Assembly (NCBI GenBank): GCA_003349885.1
Contig: QFXC01000008.1
Location: 310,001-374,000 of the forward strand
Source: an endosymbiont of Galathealinum brachiosum
Lineage (GTDB): Bacteria > Pseudomonadota > Gammaproteobacteria > SZUA-229
DNA: 64,000 nucleotides
Direction of reading: 5' to 3'
Shown here: piece after piece, positions 18,355-27,191 of the stretch
Numbering within the stretch: the first letter of the stretch is position 1
How the letters are laid out: each line of letters starts with the position of its first letter
Position numbers and translations under genes: made by a program
Notes under the pieces: generated by a model
What the model was told of the DNA's origin: nothing
The model's input: the letters and a program-made list of their open reading frames with translations, nothing else
The model's database searches: none

Positions 18355-19191
18355 CTATTTGGAAATTAATGGATCCACTATATATGGCGTTTTACCCTGG
18401 CTAATACGATTTTTGTCTAACGAGCTTCTAAATAAACGAATCATATTGCTAACCGGGCATACTCGCTCAAATGCCAGTAATATCATCTGCGAGCGATTAG
18501 TAACTTCAAATTTCTTGAATATGCGCCCCAGATGTAATTTCACAGATTGTTCGGAGAGATGTAATTCATGTGCAATTTCTCTAGTCGCAAGGCCATTTAA
18601 CACTAATTGAAGCACCTGAGTCTCACGCGCCGTCAATGTCTCACCTAAATGTTCAATTTTAGACTTAATTATATCTTCAATTAATGACTCTAATTCAATA
18701 GCATTATGAGCAAATGATTCAAGTATATGCCTTTCTGCCCAGACCCTTCCCTGCATTACATGCTTGATGGCATCAATCAGGTGACTCCCCTTCATATGCT
18801 CATTAATGTAACCGTGGACACCGTAACGCAACATATTATAAAGAAAATCATCTGGCATATTCTGACCAAAAATGAGTATTTTTGCTTCTCTGGAAGCAGC
18901 CTGAAGTGATTTAATATAAGCACTAGCCTGCCCACTGATTGCAGACTGATGCATCAGTATCAGGTTAACATTATGCTTTTTGAGTAATTCACAACAACGC
19001 GAACCTGAAGACTCATCAGGAGAGGCAATTTTGATAACTTCAAAGTTTTCCCCCGAATTACCGATAATACTGACCATGCCATCAACCGCATAATCGGGTT
19101 CCGCAATAATGTAAATTCTTACAGTCGATTTTTGAGACATTTGCAAATCAGACTGATCATTTAAATCAACTGGTGTGAAATCATCATTCAT
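18355..19191 (-). CDS. LuxR-type regulator with degenerate receiver domain
   Basis: Residues about 24-150 keep the receiver fold, but the phospho-acceptor is lost: where NarL-type proteins read D-L-V-L-L-D this has N76-L-I-L-M-H81. The usual phospho-switch Thr/Ser and Lys are also missing. Residues about 185-245 are a LuxR/GerE helix-turn-helix ([35 protein letters not shown] is the region, of which the recognition helix is [13 protein letters not shown]). It is probably phosphorylation-independent. It lies just upstream of msrA. A GGTGG stretch precedes the ATG. No sensor kinase is nearby. Confidence 0.88.
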   Translation of the reverse strand: MNDDFTPVDLNDQSDLQMSQKSTVRIYIIAEPDYAVDGMVSIIGNSGENFEVIKIASPDESSGSRCCELLKKHNVNLILMHQSAISGQASAYIKSLQAASREAKILIFGQNMPDDFLYNMLRYGVHGYINEHMKGSHLIDAIKHVMQGRVWAERHILESFAHNAIELESLIEDIIKSKIEHLGETLTARETQVLQLVLNGLATREIAHELHLSEQSVKLHLGRIFKKFEVTNRSQMILLAFERVCPVSNMIRLFRSSLDKNRISQGKTPYIVDPLISK

Positions 19192-19616
19192 TCTTATCCA
19201 CCATACTGTTATTTTAAGTTAGGCACACGAGAATAGTTACATTCTTTTAACATTTCCCCTACAGATAACATGTTTTTATAAACCAAATTATCTAAATTCA
19301 AATATACTCCCTATAAATACAAAAATAAACCTATAACAAAATTAGAAAATAAGTGTACTCTTAATTTATTAAAAACATCACCTGTTTGAAGTATTTATCA
19401 ATAATTAAGATACGTTTATACTCTAATAACATAATTAAATAATTGAAATAGTTGAAATAATCTAATTATTTATAGGCATTAAATGTGTAGTTATCACAAA
19501 TTTATGTTTTAATAGATAACGATAAATAAGGGCAATTTTTATAACATTCGTTAAGAACTAAATAATAATTGCGAATAAAATGATTTAAAACCAATAACCC
19601 ATGCAAGAGGTTTCGC
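19192..19616. other. 425-bp AT-rich divergent intergenic region
   Basis: No gene is visible between the LuxR-type regulator and rsd. The stretch is strongly AT-rich and holds AATAATT/AATTATT inverted repeats near 19438-19470. A CRP-like half-site pair at 19484-19498 is one base too short. Promoters for both flanking genes are expected here, but I cannot pick them confidently. Confidence 0.6.
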
Positions 19617-20114
19617 ATGAATGATTCTGTAGACATACAACCAGCTGCTGATCGCCGAGCGCGAACACGCAAAGAAATTAAACAGCTAATAACAGAGCGC
19701 AATGAAGTTCTCACACTATATTGCAGCCTCGCTGGATGCGATGGCACTAAAATCACTACAGCAGAAGATATTGATATTGAGACACTGCAGGAGTTTTGCC
19801 AGTTACTCATTGATTACATTGCCACAGGCCACTTTGAACTCTACAGCAGAATCACCGAAGGCAAAGAAAGACGTAATGAAATTATAAAACTGACTAAAAC
19901 AATATATCCACGAATAGAAAAAACGACTACTTTAGCCGTTGAATTTAATGACACGTATGACAGTTTAAATAAGTTCACAGACGATCTAAAAAACAAGTTA
20001 CCACAACAATTATCATTATTGGGCGAAGAACTTGCTACTCGCATCGAGCTTGAAGACCAACTCATCAACACATTATTAACACCGGCTTCAGAAGCTGCTG
20101 CCATGTTGCAATAA
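19617..20114 (+). CDS. rsd: Rsd/AlgQ-family anti-sigma-70 regulator
   Basis: Rsd binds sigma-70 region 4 and favours alternative sigma factors in stationary phase; AlgQ is the Pseudomonas homolog. The 165-residue helical protein shows the family blocks VLTLYCSLAG, LQEFCQLLIDYIATGHFELY and ELATRIELEDQLI, matching Rsd in order and spacing. An AAGAGG stretch at 19605-19610 precedes the ATG at short spacing. It is monocistronic and converges on rlmKL with a shared hairpin. Confidence 0.88.
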   Translation: MNDSVDIQPAADRRARTRKEIKQLITERNEVLTLYCSLAGCDGTKITTAEDIDIETLQEFCQLLIDYIATGHFELYSRITEGKERRNEIIKLTKTIYPRIEKTTTLAVEFNDTYDSLNKFTDDLKNKLPQQLSLLGEELATRIELEDQLINTLLTPASEAAAMLQ

Positions 20115-20123
20115 TTACAGGCA

Positions 20124-20164
20124 TTTACTGTAAGGAATTATTTTAAAACAATCCTTGCAGTAAA
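20124..20164. terminator. Two-way hairpin between rsd and rlmKL
   Basis: TTTACTGTAAGGAAT (20124-20138) pairs with ATCCTTGCAGTAAA (20151-20164) with one mismatch and one bulge, giving a stem of about 13 bp and a 12-nt loop. The genes converge here. T-rich sequence flanks both sides. Confidence 0.65.
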
Positions 20165-20169
20165 TTCTC

Positions 20170-22341
20170 TTATGGTTTAATTATAAAACAGTGATGTATT
20201 TTAGGATTACGCTTAAAATCTTCAGGAATAGTTGAAGCCGTTATATTTTCAACACAATATTTTTCCTGTAACTTTTTATCCAGCTTGAACTTCTTAAAAT
20301 TATTTGAAAAAATAATTTCACCACCGACATCTAGCAGCCCCATTGCCAATTCAATCAATGACTCATGATCTTTCTGCACATCAAACAAATCTTCCATTGA
20401 TTTAGAATTTGAAAAAGTCGGCGGATCAATAAATATCCATTTAAATTTTTCATTATTTCGATTAGCGATGACTAACCATTGCATACAATCAGCTTTTATA
20501 AAATGATGTTTATCACTTAGTAAATCATTACTTGAAAAATTTCGTTCAGACCATTTTATATATGTATTCGACATATCCACACTGGTTGTATCGGCACCAG
20601 CCGCGGCTGCATAAACAGAAAATGCAGAGGTATAAGAAAAAAGATTTAAAAACTTTCCTGCAGATGGAGATTTAACTATTTTGTCATACACATACTTTCT
20701 GGTATCACGATGATCGAGAAACAGACCTGTATCGAGATAATCATTTAAATTCACATGAAACTTGAAGCCATTTTCTTCAACAATAAATTCGTGATGAGCA
20801 TTGGCCTGCTTTTCATACTGAGACAGTCCTTTTTGCTGGCGACGTGTTTTTACAACAATCCTGCTTTTATCTATATTTAACACTTCAGGAATGACATCAA
20901 CTAAAATTTCGAAACGCTGTCTGGCTTTGTTTATATCTATACTGGAAGGAGCCTGATACTCCTGAACATGAACCCAGTCACCATAAATATCAATTGCTGC
21001 AGAATATTCGGGTAAGTCTGCCGAATAAAGACGATACGCCTGAACTTTGTTCTTTCTTGCCCAGCGCCCGATATGTTTAAAATTTTTCTTTAGACGATTA
21101 AGTATAGATGAACGCTGTTCTGTATATTTTTCTACTTTTTCACGCTTTTTTTCTTCAGATAAAGCGGGACGTATCTGATATTGTAATAATTTACATTTAA
21201 TAGCACCGTTAAAAAAACTGTTTGTTCTGTGTGCACGCAGACCTACGTGTTTTATAAGCTCATCATTCGCAGTAAACAGTGCTATTTTCCAGTCTGGAAA
21301 ATTATCACGCCAACACGCGCCCATCTCTGCATATAAGTGTGCAAGCTCCTGCTTTTCGCCTAAACGCTCACCATAAGGCGGGTTAACAACAACCATACCC
21401 GGTCTTATAGAACCCGCATGTTCCGCCATATGAGCACAACTTTCAGAAAGATCTTTATGCTCAAGCGTAATAAGATCCTGTAACCCTGCAGAGTGTATAT
21501 TCTGTCTGGCTGGCGCTATAGAGTATTTATTAGCATCATAACCGGTAAATGTATTATTTATTTCTGAAATAGATTTAACTGATTTTTTAGCTTCATCTAA
21601 TAATTTTTTCCAGCTGTCTGCATCATGCCCTTTCCAGTTTAAGAAACCAAAAAATTTGCGTTTTAATCCAGGCGCTATGTTTAAACTCATCATAGCCGCC
21701 TCTATTAAAAACGTAGCCGAACCACACATTGGGTCTAGCAGATCTAACGTTTGATCATCTTTACCTGAAGACCAGCCACTTCGAATTAATATCGCTGCAG
21801 CCAGATTTTCTTTTAATGGCGCCTGAACACTGGCTAACCTGTAACCTCGTTTATGTAATGGTTCACCTGACAGATCAATACTTACGTCAACCTGATCATG
21901 ATCGATATGTACATTAATACGAACATCAGGTTGCTCCCTGTCAACTGAAGGACGGGTTTCATATAATTCATTAAACTGATCAACAACGGCATCTTTAGTT
22001 CTCAAAGATGCATAATGTGAATTGGTTATTTCAGATCGATTAATCGTACAGTTCACTGCCAGTGTTCCGTCCATATCAATATGTTGTGGCCAGTTTATTG
22101 TTTGTACACCGTTATATAACTGCTCATCATCTAACGCTTCAAATGTAGTTAATTTTAAAAAAACACGACTCGCTAAACGAGACCACAAACAGGATTTGTA
22201 TGCCTGCTCAAGTGAACCAGTAAAACTAACACCTGAGTACTCCTGTTTAGCAGTATCAATACCCAGATCATTAAGTTCAGTTACAAGTAAATCTTCAAAA
22301 CCTTTAGAACAGGTTGCAAAAAAAGTAAGGTTATTTTTCAT
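20170..22341 (-). CDS. rlmL: Bifunctional 23S rRNA methyltransferase RlmKL
   Basis: RlmKL makes m2G2445 and m7G2069 in 23S rRNA. The 723-residue protein has an N-terminal THUMP region, the RlmL methyltransferase with DLLDPMCGSATFLIEAA and the catalytic VVNPPYGERLG. The C-terminal RlmK methyltransferase has GKFLNLFSYTSAFSVYA and FIDPPTFSNS. The length is close to the E. coli protein (702). Its start overlaps the kdsB stop by one base (TAATG), so it is the last gene of the comEC-to-rlmKL series. Confidence 0.95.
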   Translation of the reverse strand: MKNNLTFFATCSKGFEDLLVTELNDLGIDTAKQEYSGVSFTGSLEQAYKSCLWSRLASRVFLKLTTFEALDDEQLYNGVQTINWPQHIDMDGTLAVNCTINRSEITNSHYASLRTKDAVVDQFNELYETRPSVDREQPDVRINVHIDHDQVDVSIDLSGEPLHKRGYRLASVQAPLKENLAAAILIRSGWSSGKDDQTLDLLDPMCGSATFLIEAAMMSLNIAPGLKRKFFGFLNWKGHDADSWKKLLDEAKKSVKSISEINNTFTGYDANKYSIAPARQNIHSAGLQDLITLEHKDLSESCAHMAEHAGSIRPGMVVVNPPYGERLGEKQELAHLYAEMGACWRDNFPDWKIALFTANDELIKHVGLRAHRTNSFFNGAIKCKLLQYQIRPALSEEKKREKVEKYTEQRSSILNRLKKNFKHIGRWARKNKVQAYRLYSADLPEYSAAIDIYGDWVHVQEYQAPSSIDINKARQRFEILVDVIPEVLNIDKSRIVVKTRRQQKGLSQYEKQANAHHEFIVEENGFKFHVNLNDYLDTGLFLDHRDTRKYVYDKIVKSPSAGKFLNLFSYTSAFSVYAAAAGADTTSVDMSNTYIKWSERNFSSNDLLSDKHHFIKADCMQWLVIANRNNEKFKWIFIDPPTFSNSKSMEDLFDVQKDHESLIELAMGLLDVGGEIIFSNNFKKFKLDKKLQEKYCVENITASTIPEDFKRNPKIHHCFIIKP

Positions 22342-23093
22342 TAGTTTAATGATGCCAGTAAAGTGTGGATTTTATCTAAATCTTCAGGTGTATCTATTCC
22401 AGGACCTGGCAACTTCACAGCCTCCTGTATATGAATTTTATACCCATGATACATTGCACGTAATTGCTCCAGTTTCTCTATCGATTCCAGCTCACATTGT
22501 GGCATCTGACTATAGTCATTCAAAAAACCTGCCCGATATGCATAAATACCTAAATGGCGCTGATAATGACTGGTATTCATATTCTCACCAGCATCTCTCT
22601 GGAACGGTATTGAAGCCCGACTAAAATAAAGTGCATAACCATTAATATCTGCGACGACTTTAACTATATTCGGATCGTTTATTTCTTCAACCGCTGTTAA
22701 AGGTGTACTTAAAGTAGCAATGGATGCCTGTTTATTTAGGTGTATATTTTCAGCCACCTGATGAAGTAACTCAGGCGGTGTCAATGGTTCATCACCCTGA
22801 AGGTTAACAACTATTTCATCTTCCGCCCAGCCATTCATCTGGCAAACCTCAGCCAGCCTGTCAGTACCGGACTGATGTTGATCAGAAGTCATTAAAACCT
22901 GATCGCAAAATTTTTCTGCCGCTTCAACAATACGTGCATCATCAGTAGCAATAACAATACTACTGGCAGATGATTTCTTTGCTACACGATAAACATGCTC
23001 AAGCATCGTTTTGCCATTAATTTGCTTCAGTGGTTTACCCGGAAATCGACTAGACGCATATCTAGCTGGAATTACAATATGGTATGCAGTCAT
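22341..23093 (-). CDS. kdsB: CMP-Kdo synthetase
   Basis: KdsB activates Kdo with CTP for the lipopolysaccharide inner core. The 250-residue protein begins YHIVIPARYASSRFPGKPL, the CTP-binding signature, and contains VVNLQGDEPLTPP. It lies between the ycaR-type gene (8-nt gap) and rlmKL (one-base overlap), within the lpxK-ycaR-kdsB arrangement common in gammaproteobacteria. Confidence 0.97.
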   Translation of the reverse strand: MTAYHIVIPARYASSRFPGKPLKQINGKTMLEHVYRVAKKSSASSIVIATDDARIVEAAEKFCDQVLMTSDQHQSGTDRLAEVCQMNGWAEDEIVVNLQGDEPLTPPELLHQVAENIHLNKQASIATLSTPLTAVEEINDPNIVKVVADINGYALYFSRASIPFQRDAGENMNTSHYQRHLGIYAYRAGFLNDYSQMPQCELESIEKLEQLRAMYHGYKIHIQEAVKLPGPGIDTPEDLDKIHTLLASLN

Positions 23094-23101
23094 GACTTCA
23101 G

Positions 23102-23272
23102 TTAATCTTTATCTAATTGTCGAGCTTCATCAATTAACATAACTGGAATACCATCTTTTACGGGAAAAGCGACTTTACAGTTATCACATATCAGTTCTTT
23201 TTTATTTTTATCATAATCAAGTTTGCCATTACATTCAGGACAAACCATCATCTGTATTTGTTTTTTATCCAT
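23102..23272 (-). CDS. ycaR: YcaR/Trm112-family small zinc-ribbon protein
   Basis: This is a 56-residue protein, MDKKQIQMMVCPECNGKLDY at the start, followed by ELICDNCKVAFPVKDGIPVM. The two CxxC pairs form a zinc ribbon, and the DGIPVML ending is the Trm112/YcaR hallmark. The family function in bacteria is not settled; some Trm112 proteins activate methyltransferases. It sits in its usual place between lpxK (12-nt gap) and kdsB (8-nt gap). Confidence 0.92.
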   Translation of the reverse strand: MDKKQIQMMVCPECNGKLDYDKNKKELICDNCKVAFPVKDGIPVMLIDEARQLDKD

Positions 23273-23284
23273 TTTCTACTCGTT

Positions 23285-24265
23285 TTATTTTGCAAGTGAA
23301 TCAAAAATTTGATTCATCTGTAACTGTGCAGTTTCAGATAGTTTTATCTCAATTGGCACAGACCAGTGATTTGATAATTCAAAGTTAATACATTTTATCG
23401 CATCTTTTTCAGTCATTAACACGGGGCAGTCATCATTAAAATTTAGATCTGTCTGTTTATACATATAATGATCTTCAAATGAATGGGGAATAACATTAAT
23501 GTTATATGCCTTTAACATCTGAAAAAAACGATCCGGATTTCCGATACCCGCTATTGCATGTACAGTTTTATCCGATAAATTACTAAGACTCAGTTGATCA
23601 GCTTCCCTTTTACCCACTGAGACACATTCATTCGGTAGCATAACAAATGATACTTCCTTATCACTACCACCATTTAGTAACACCATATCGAGCTGTTTAA
23701 GACGCGAAACATTTTCTCTCAACGGTCCTGAGGGCAGACAAAATCCATTTCCAAACTGTCTCTGCGCATCAACAACTGAAATTTCAATGTCACGTTGTAG
23801 TGCGTAATGCTGTAATCCGTCATCTGATAAAACAACATCACAATCAAATTGTTTAATCAAAAGCTCTATATCTTCTTTTCTATTCGGCCCCACGACAACC
23901 GGGCATCCGGTATTCTGAAAGATCAATTGCGGCTCATCACCGACTGTTTCTGCAAAAGATTTATCATTAACTATTTGCGGCCAGATCGAAGCATTACCTC
24001 CGTAACCTCGACTAATAACACAGGGTTTTCTGCCCCGTGACTGTAATTGTTTTACAAGTTCAATTATTAAAGGCGTTTTACCCGTACCACCAACAGTAAT
24101 ATTACCGACAATAATAACGGGAAGTGGCGCTTTATAAGATTTTAAAACACCTGATTTATATAATTTTTTTCTGAGTGTACTTACAAAACAATAAAAACCG
24201 GCCAAAGGTAGTAACATCATTGATACAAAATTAATGCTACTCCAGTAATAATCAAGACGTTTCAT
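23285..24265 (-). CDS. lpxK: Tetraacyldisaccharide 4'-kinase
   Basis: LpxK phosphorylates the lipid A disaccharide at the 4' position on the inner face of the inner membrane. The 326-residue protein has an N-terminal membrane-associated helix (FVSMMLLPLAGFYCFV) and Walker A VGNITVGGTGKTP (53-65). DDGLQHYALQRDIEI is the conserved catalytic block. It starts 7 nt after msbA, as in E. coli. Confidence 0.97.
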   Translation of the reverse strand: MKRLDYYWSSINFVSMMLLPLAGFYCFVSTLRKKLYKSGVLKSYKAPLPVIIVGNITVGGTGKTPLIIELVKQLQSRGRKPCVISRGYGGNASIWPQIVNDKSFAETVGDEPQLIFQNTGCPVVVGPNRKEDIELLIKQFDCDVVLSDDGLQHYALQRDIEISVVDAQRQFGNGFCLPSGPLRENVSRLKQLDMVLLNGGSDKEVSFVMLPNECVSVGKREADQLSLSNLSDKTVHAIAGIGNPDRFFQMLKAYNINVIPHSFEDHYMYKQTDLNFNDDCPVLMTEKDAIKCINFELSNHWSVPIEIKLSETAQLQMNQIFDSLAK

Positions 24266-24272
24266 TTATATT

Positions 24273-26060
24273 CTAAGAATCAGACTTATCAGTCGATTCA
24301 GAAAACTGTATGCTATGAAGCGCGCTATAAGCAGCACCCTTTTGCAACAGTTCTGCATGAGTACCTACTTCTACAATATTACCTTTTTCCATCACCACAA
24401 TTTTATCTGCATTTTCAATAGTAGATAATCGATGCGCAATAACCAGTGTTGTACGATTTTTTGTCAGCGCTTCCAGTGCACTTTGAATAATTCTTTCCGA
24501 TTCAGTATCCAGAGCTGATGTTGCTTCATCCATAATTAACACCGGAGCATTTTTAAACAGAGCACGTGCAATAACCAGACGTTGTCGTTGCCCACCAGAT
24601 AATAAAACACCCTTTTCACCGGTAAGTGAATACATGCCCTGTTCCTGTCGCTCAATAAACTCCATTGCATGTGCAGCAATAGCTGCTTCATTCAACTTAT
24701 TTTCATCTATATCATCAAAGCCATAAGTAATATTATGTGCAATTGTGTCATTAAATAAAACAACTTCCTGCCCAACATACGCGATATGATCGCGTAAATT
24801 CTCTATTTTATAATCTTCAAGATTGACACCATCAAGCAGAATTTTTCCATTGTAACCAGAATATAAGCGAGGTATTAAATTAACCAGTGTAGATTTTCCA
24901 CTTCCTGACTGTCCAACAAAAGCAATAGTTTCACCTGGTTTGATATGTAAATTTATATTATTTAAAACCGCTTTATCCGGATGACCTTCATACGCAAAAT
25001 TCAAATCTTCAAATACTATTTCACCCTTAACTCTGTCAACATTATAGGTGCCTTTATCTGATTCTTGTTCAATATCTAAAAACTCAAATACACTTTCCGC
25101 AGCAGCTACCCCTTTTTGTATAACCGCATTTATATTAGTTAAACGTTTTAGCGGTGCAAATAACATCGTTGCAGCCGTTATATAGGCTGTAAATGTACCA
25201 GCAGTTAAATTATCTTTAAGGCCTTCCTGAATTGCTACATAAATAATACCCGCCAGAGCAAACGCAACAATAATTTGCAAAATAGCTGTACTTAACGAAG
25301 TACTTACCATTAACTTCATATTTTGCTGGCGATTATGATTATTATTTTTATAAAAACGATCTAACTCATATTTTTGACCACCGAATATTTTAACAACTCG
25401 CTGCCCCTGTACCGACTCTTCTAGTACATGAGATATCGTACCCATAGATGACTGTATTCGTTTCGAAATGTCCCTGAATCGGCGTGAAACAATCGTTACA
25501 ATTAGAGCCATCACCGGTGCCAAAACCAGGAAAACACCAGCTAACATCGGGCTTAAATAAAACATCCAACCAATCAGGCTTACCAGCATTAATGAATCTT
25601 TTATTAAAATGGTTACTGCAGTAGTTGATGCTGTTGCCAGTTGCTCTACATCATAAATAAAACGTGAGATCGTTTCGCCAGTAGAAGTATTATCATAATA
25701 ATTATTTGGCAACATTATCAGACGTTCAAACATTTGTGCTCGAAGTGTCTGTATAACTTTTCGACCAATCCAGGTCATGCTGTAGTCTGAGGCAAACCCT
25801 GCTATAGCACGTACAATAAAGACGGATATAAACGCATAAGGTAACCATTGAATAATCTCGGGATCTTTATTGATGAACCCACCATCCAGCATGGGTTCCA
25901 TTAAAGCTGCGAATGCAGGTTGAGACAGTGCAACCAGAACCATACTGGCTACAGCAAATGCAAATACACCTTTATTTTGAAAAGTATAAGAGAGTAAACG
26001 ACCGTATGTGACTTTAACATTAACTGGTTTAGCATTCTCAGAATCAGAATTCACAGACAT
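24273..26060 (-). CDS. msbA: Lipid A export ABC transporter MsbA
   Basis: MsbA flips lipid A-core across the inner membrane. This 595-residue half-transporter has about six N-terminal transmembrane helices, then an ABC domain with Walker A VGQSGSGKST, signature [15 protein letters not shown] and Walker [13 protein letters not shown]. The context, directly before lpxK and after exbD, supports MsbA over a generic multidrug exporter. A second exporter of the same class lies at 53171-54967. Confidence 0.95.
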   Translation of the reverse strand: MSVNSDSENAKPVNVKVTYGRLLSYTFQNKGVFAFAVASMVLVALSQPAFAALMEPMLDGGFINKDPEIIQWLPYAFISVFIVRAIAGFASDYSMTWIGRKVIQTLRAQMFERLIMLPNNYYDNTSTGETISRFIYDVEQLATASTTAVTILIKDSLMLVSLIGWMFYLSPMLAGVFLVLAPVMALIVTIVSRRFRDISKRIQSSMGTISHVLEESVQGQRVVKIFGGQKYELDRFYKNNNHNRQQNMKLMVSTSLSTAILQIIVAFALAGIIYVAIQEGLKDNLTAGTFTAYITAATMLFAPLKRLTNINAVIQKGVAAAESVFEFLDIEQESDKGTYNVDRVKGEIVFEDLNFAYEGHPDKAVLNNINLHIKPGETIAFVGQSGSGKSTLVNLIPRLYSGYNGKILLDGVNLEDYKIENLRDHIAYVGQEVVLFNDTIAHNITYGFDDIDENKLNEAAIAAHAMEFIERQEQGMYSLTGEKGVLLSGGQRQRLVIARALFKNAPVLIMDEATSALDTESERIIQSALEALTKNRTTLVIAHRLSTIENADKIVVMEKGNIVEVGTHAELLQKGAAYSALHSIQFSESTDKSDS

Positions 26061-26063
26061 AAA

Positions 26064-26486
26064 TTATTTAGATCCACTAGTTTCAAGTGTTGAAATAGAT
26101 AAACGAGTTAAACCCACCTGCGAAGCTGCATCCATAGCTCTCACTACTGACTGGTGTGGTGTTTTTGCATCCGCACGTAAAACGATAGGTATTTCCTTGT
26201 TATCACCGGCTATTTTTAGCAATGCCAGTTTTAAAGTTTTTAATTGTGTATTAACTAACTGACGTTCATTAATGTAATAACGCCCCTTCATATCAATACC
26301 AATCACAATTTTTTTATCAACCTGCTGAGTAGCTTGAACAGATGCTTCAGGCAAGTCTATTTTTAGCTTTGAAGTTTTTTCAAATGTGGTAGAGACCATA
26401 AAAAATATTAACAATAAAAACACCACATCTATTAGTGGTGTTAAATTTAAATCAATATCTTCTCTACGTTCAGGCTTGAGATTCAA
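26064..26486 (-). CDS. exbD: ExbD/TolR-family biopolymer transport protein
   Basis: ExbD-type proteins form proton channels with ExbB in the inner membrane. The 140-residue protein has a short cytoplasmic tail, one membrane helix (LTPLIDVVFLLLIFFMVSTTF) containing the essential Asp, and a periplasmic domain. It overlaps exbB by 4 nt and ends 3 nt before msbA. No tonB or tolA is adjacent. Pairing of exbBD with msbA/lpxK is seen in several gammaproteobacteria; it may power an envelope process or a TonB encoded elsewhere. Confidence 0.93.
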   Translation of the reverse strand: MNLKPERREDIDLNLTPLIDVVFLLLIFFMVSTTFEKTSKLKIDLPEASVQATQQVDKKIVIGIDMKGRYYINERQLVNTQLKTLKLALLKIAGDNKEIPIVLRADAKTPHQSVVRAMDAASQVGLTRLSISTLETSGSK

Positions 26487-27139
26487 GCTGCTTTCCCCGT
26501 TGGCTTTTTATCTTCGCTAACAGAGGAAATGCTTCGATTATTATGTAATACATCGACCATTTTTATCGCTTCTTCTTCCATTTTCACAACCAGCTCATCA
26601 ATCCTGCCACGAAAATATCGGTAAAAAATAAGTGCGATAATAGCGACAGTTAAACCTGCTGCTGTCGTTACAAGTGCCTGCGAGATACCACCAGCAAGTG
26701 GAGCAGCATTACCTACACCACCAGAACTGGTTATTGCGGTAAAGACCTTAATCATACCCACAACGGTACCCAGTAGACCTAATAATGGAGAAATTGAAGC
26801 GATAGTTCCTAAAGTATTTAAGAATCGTTCCATTTCATGAACTACCTGTCGACCCGCTTCTTCTATAGACTCTTTTATGCGGTCACGTTCAAGATGACGA
26901 TTATTTAAACCTGTTGCGAGGATTTTGCCAAGAGCTGACTGTTTGCTGATTTCTTCAATTTTTGAACGTTCCAGCTGCCCTTCTTTTATCCAGTGCCAGA
27001 TACTTGCGACTAGATGATCAGGTATGACTTTTTTCTTCTGCAGGGCCCAGAATCGCTCAAGAATAATAGCAAAGGCTATAATTGAGCCTGCTATGATGGG
27101 AAACATTAACCAGCCTCCGGCTTTGACCATTTCAAACAC
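26483..27139 (-). CDS. exbB: MotA/TolQ/ExbB proton channel protein
   Basis: This 218-residue inner-membrane protein has a first helix near residues 10-28 and two C-terminal helices around ISPLLGLLGTVVGMIKVF and ALVTTAAGLTVAIIALIFY, the conserved channel segments. The start is GTG, supported by a GAGG about 8 nt upstream; an ATG three codons later is possible. It overlaps exbD by 4 nt. A promoter lies just ahead of it, at the end of comEC. Confidence 0.94.
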   Translation of the reverse strand: MFEMVKAGGWLMFPIIAGSIIAFAIILERFWALQKKKVIPDHLVASIWHWIKEGQLERSKIEEISKQSALGKILATGLNNRHLERDRIKESIEEAGRQVVHEMERFLNTLGTIASISPLLGLLGTVVGMIKVFTAITSSGGVGNAAPLAGGISQALVTTAAGLTVAIIALIFYRYFRGRIDELVVKMEEEAIKMVDVLHNNRSISSVSEDKKPTGKAA

Positions 27140-27162
27140 GTATGTCGCCTCGTATAGATATA

Positions 27163-27191
27163 ATTATAATGGGCACATAATACGTTATCAG
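27163..27191 (-). promoter_or_regulatory. Candidate sigma-70 promoter for exbB-exbD-msbA-lpxK
   Basis: On the minus strand, CTGATA (27186-27191) and a perfect TATAAT (27163-27168) are separated by exactly 17 nt. The -35 overlaps the comEC stop codon, so the exbB-to-rlmKL genes could be expressed independently of comEC. Confidence 0.55.

Noticed and set aside
19484..19498. CRP-type site upstream of rsd
   Set aside because: TGTG and CACA are separated by 7 nt rather than the 8 needed, and the inner half-site bases do not fit.
22022..22624. 200-codon frame antisense to rlmKL and kdsB
   Set aside because: It lies entirely opposite two well-supported genes and has no domain or start signal.
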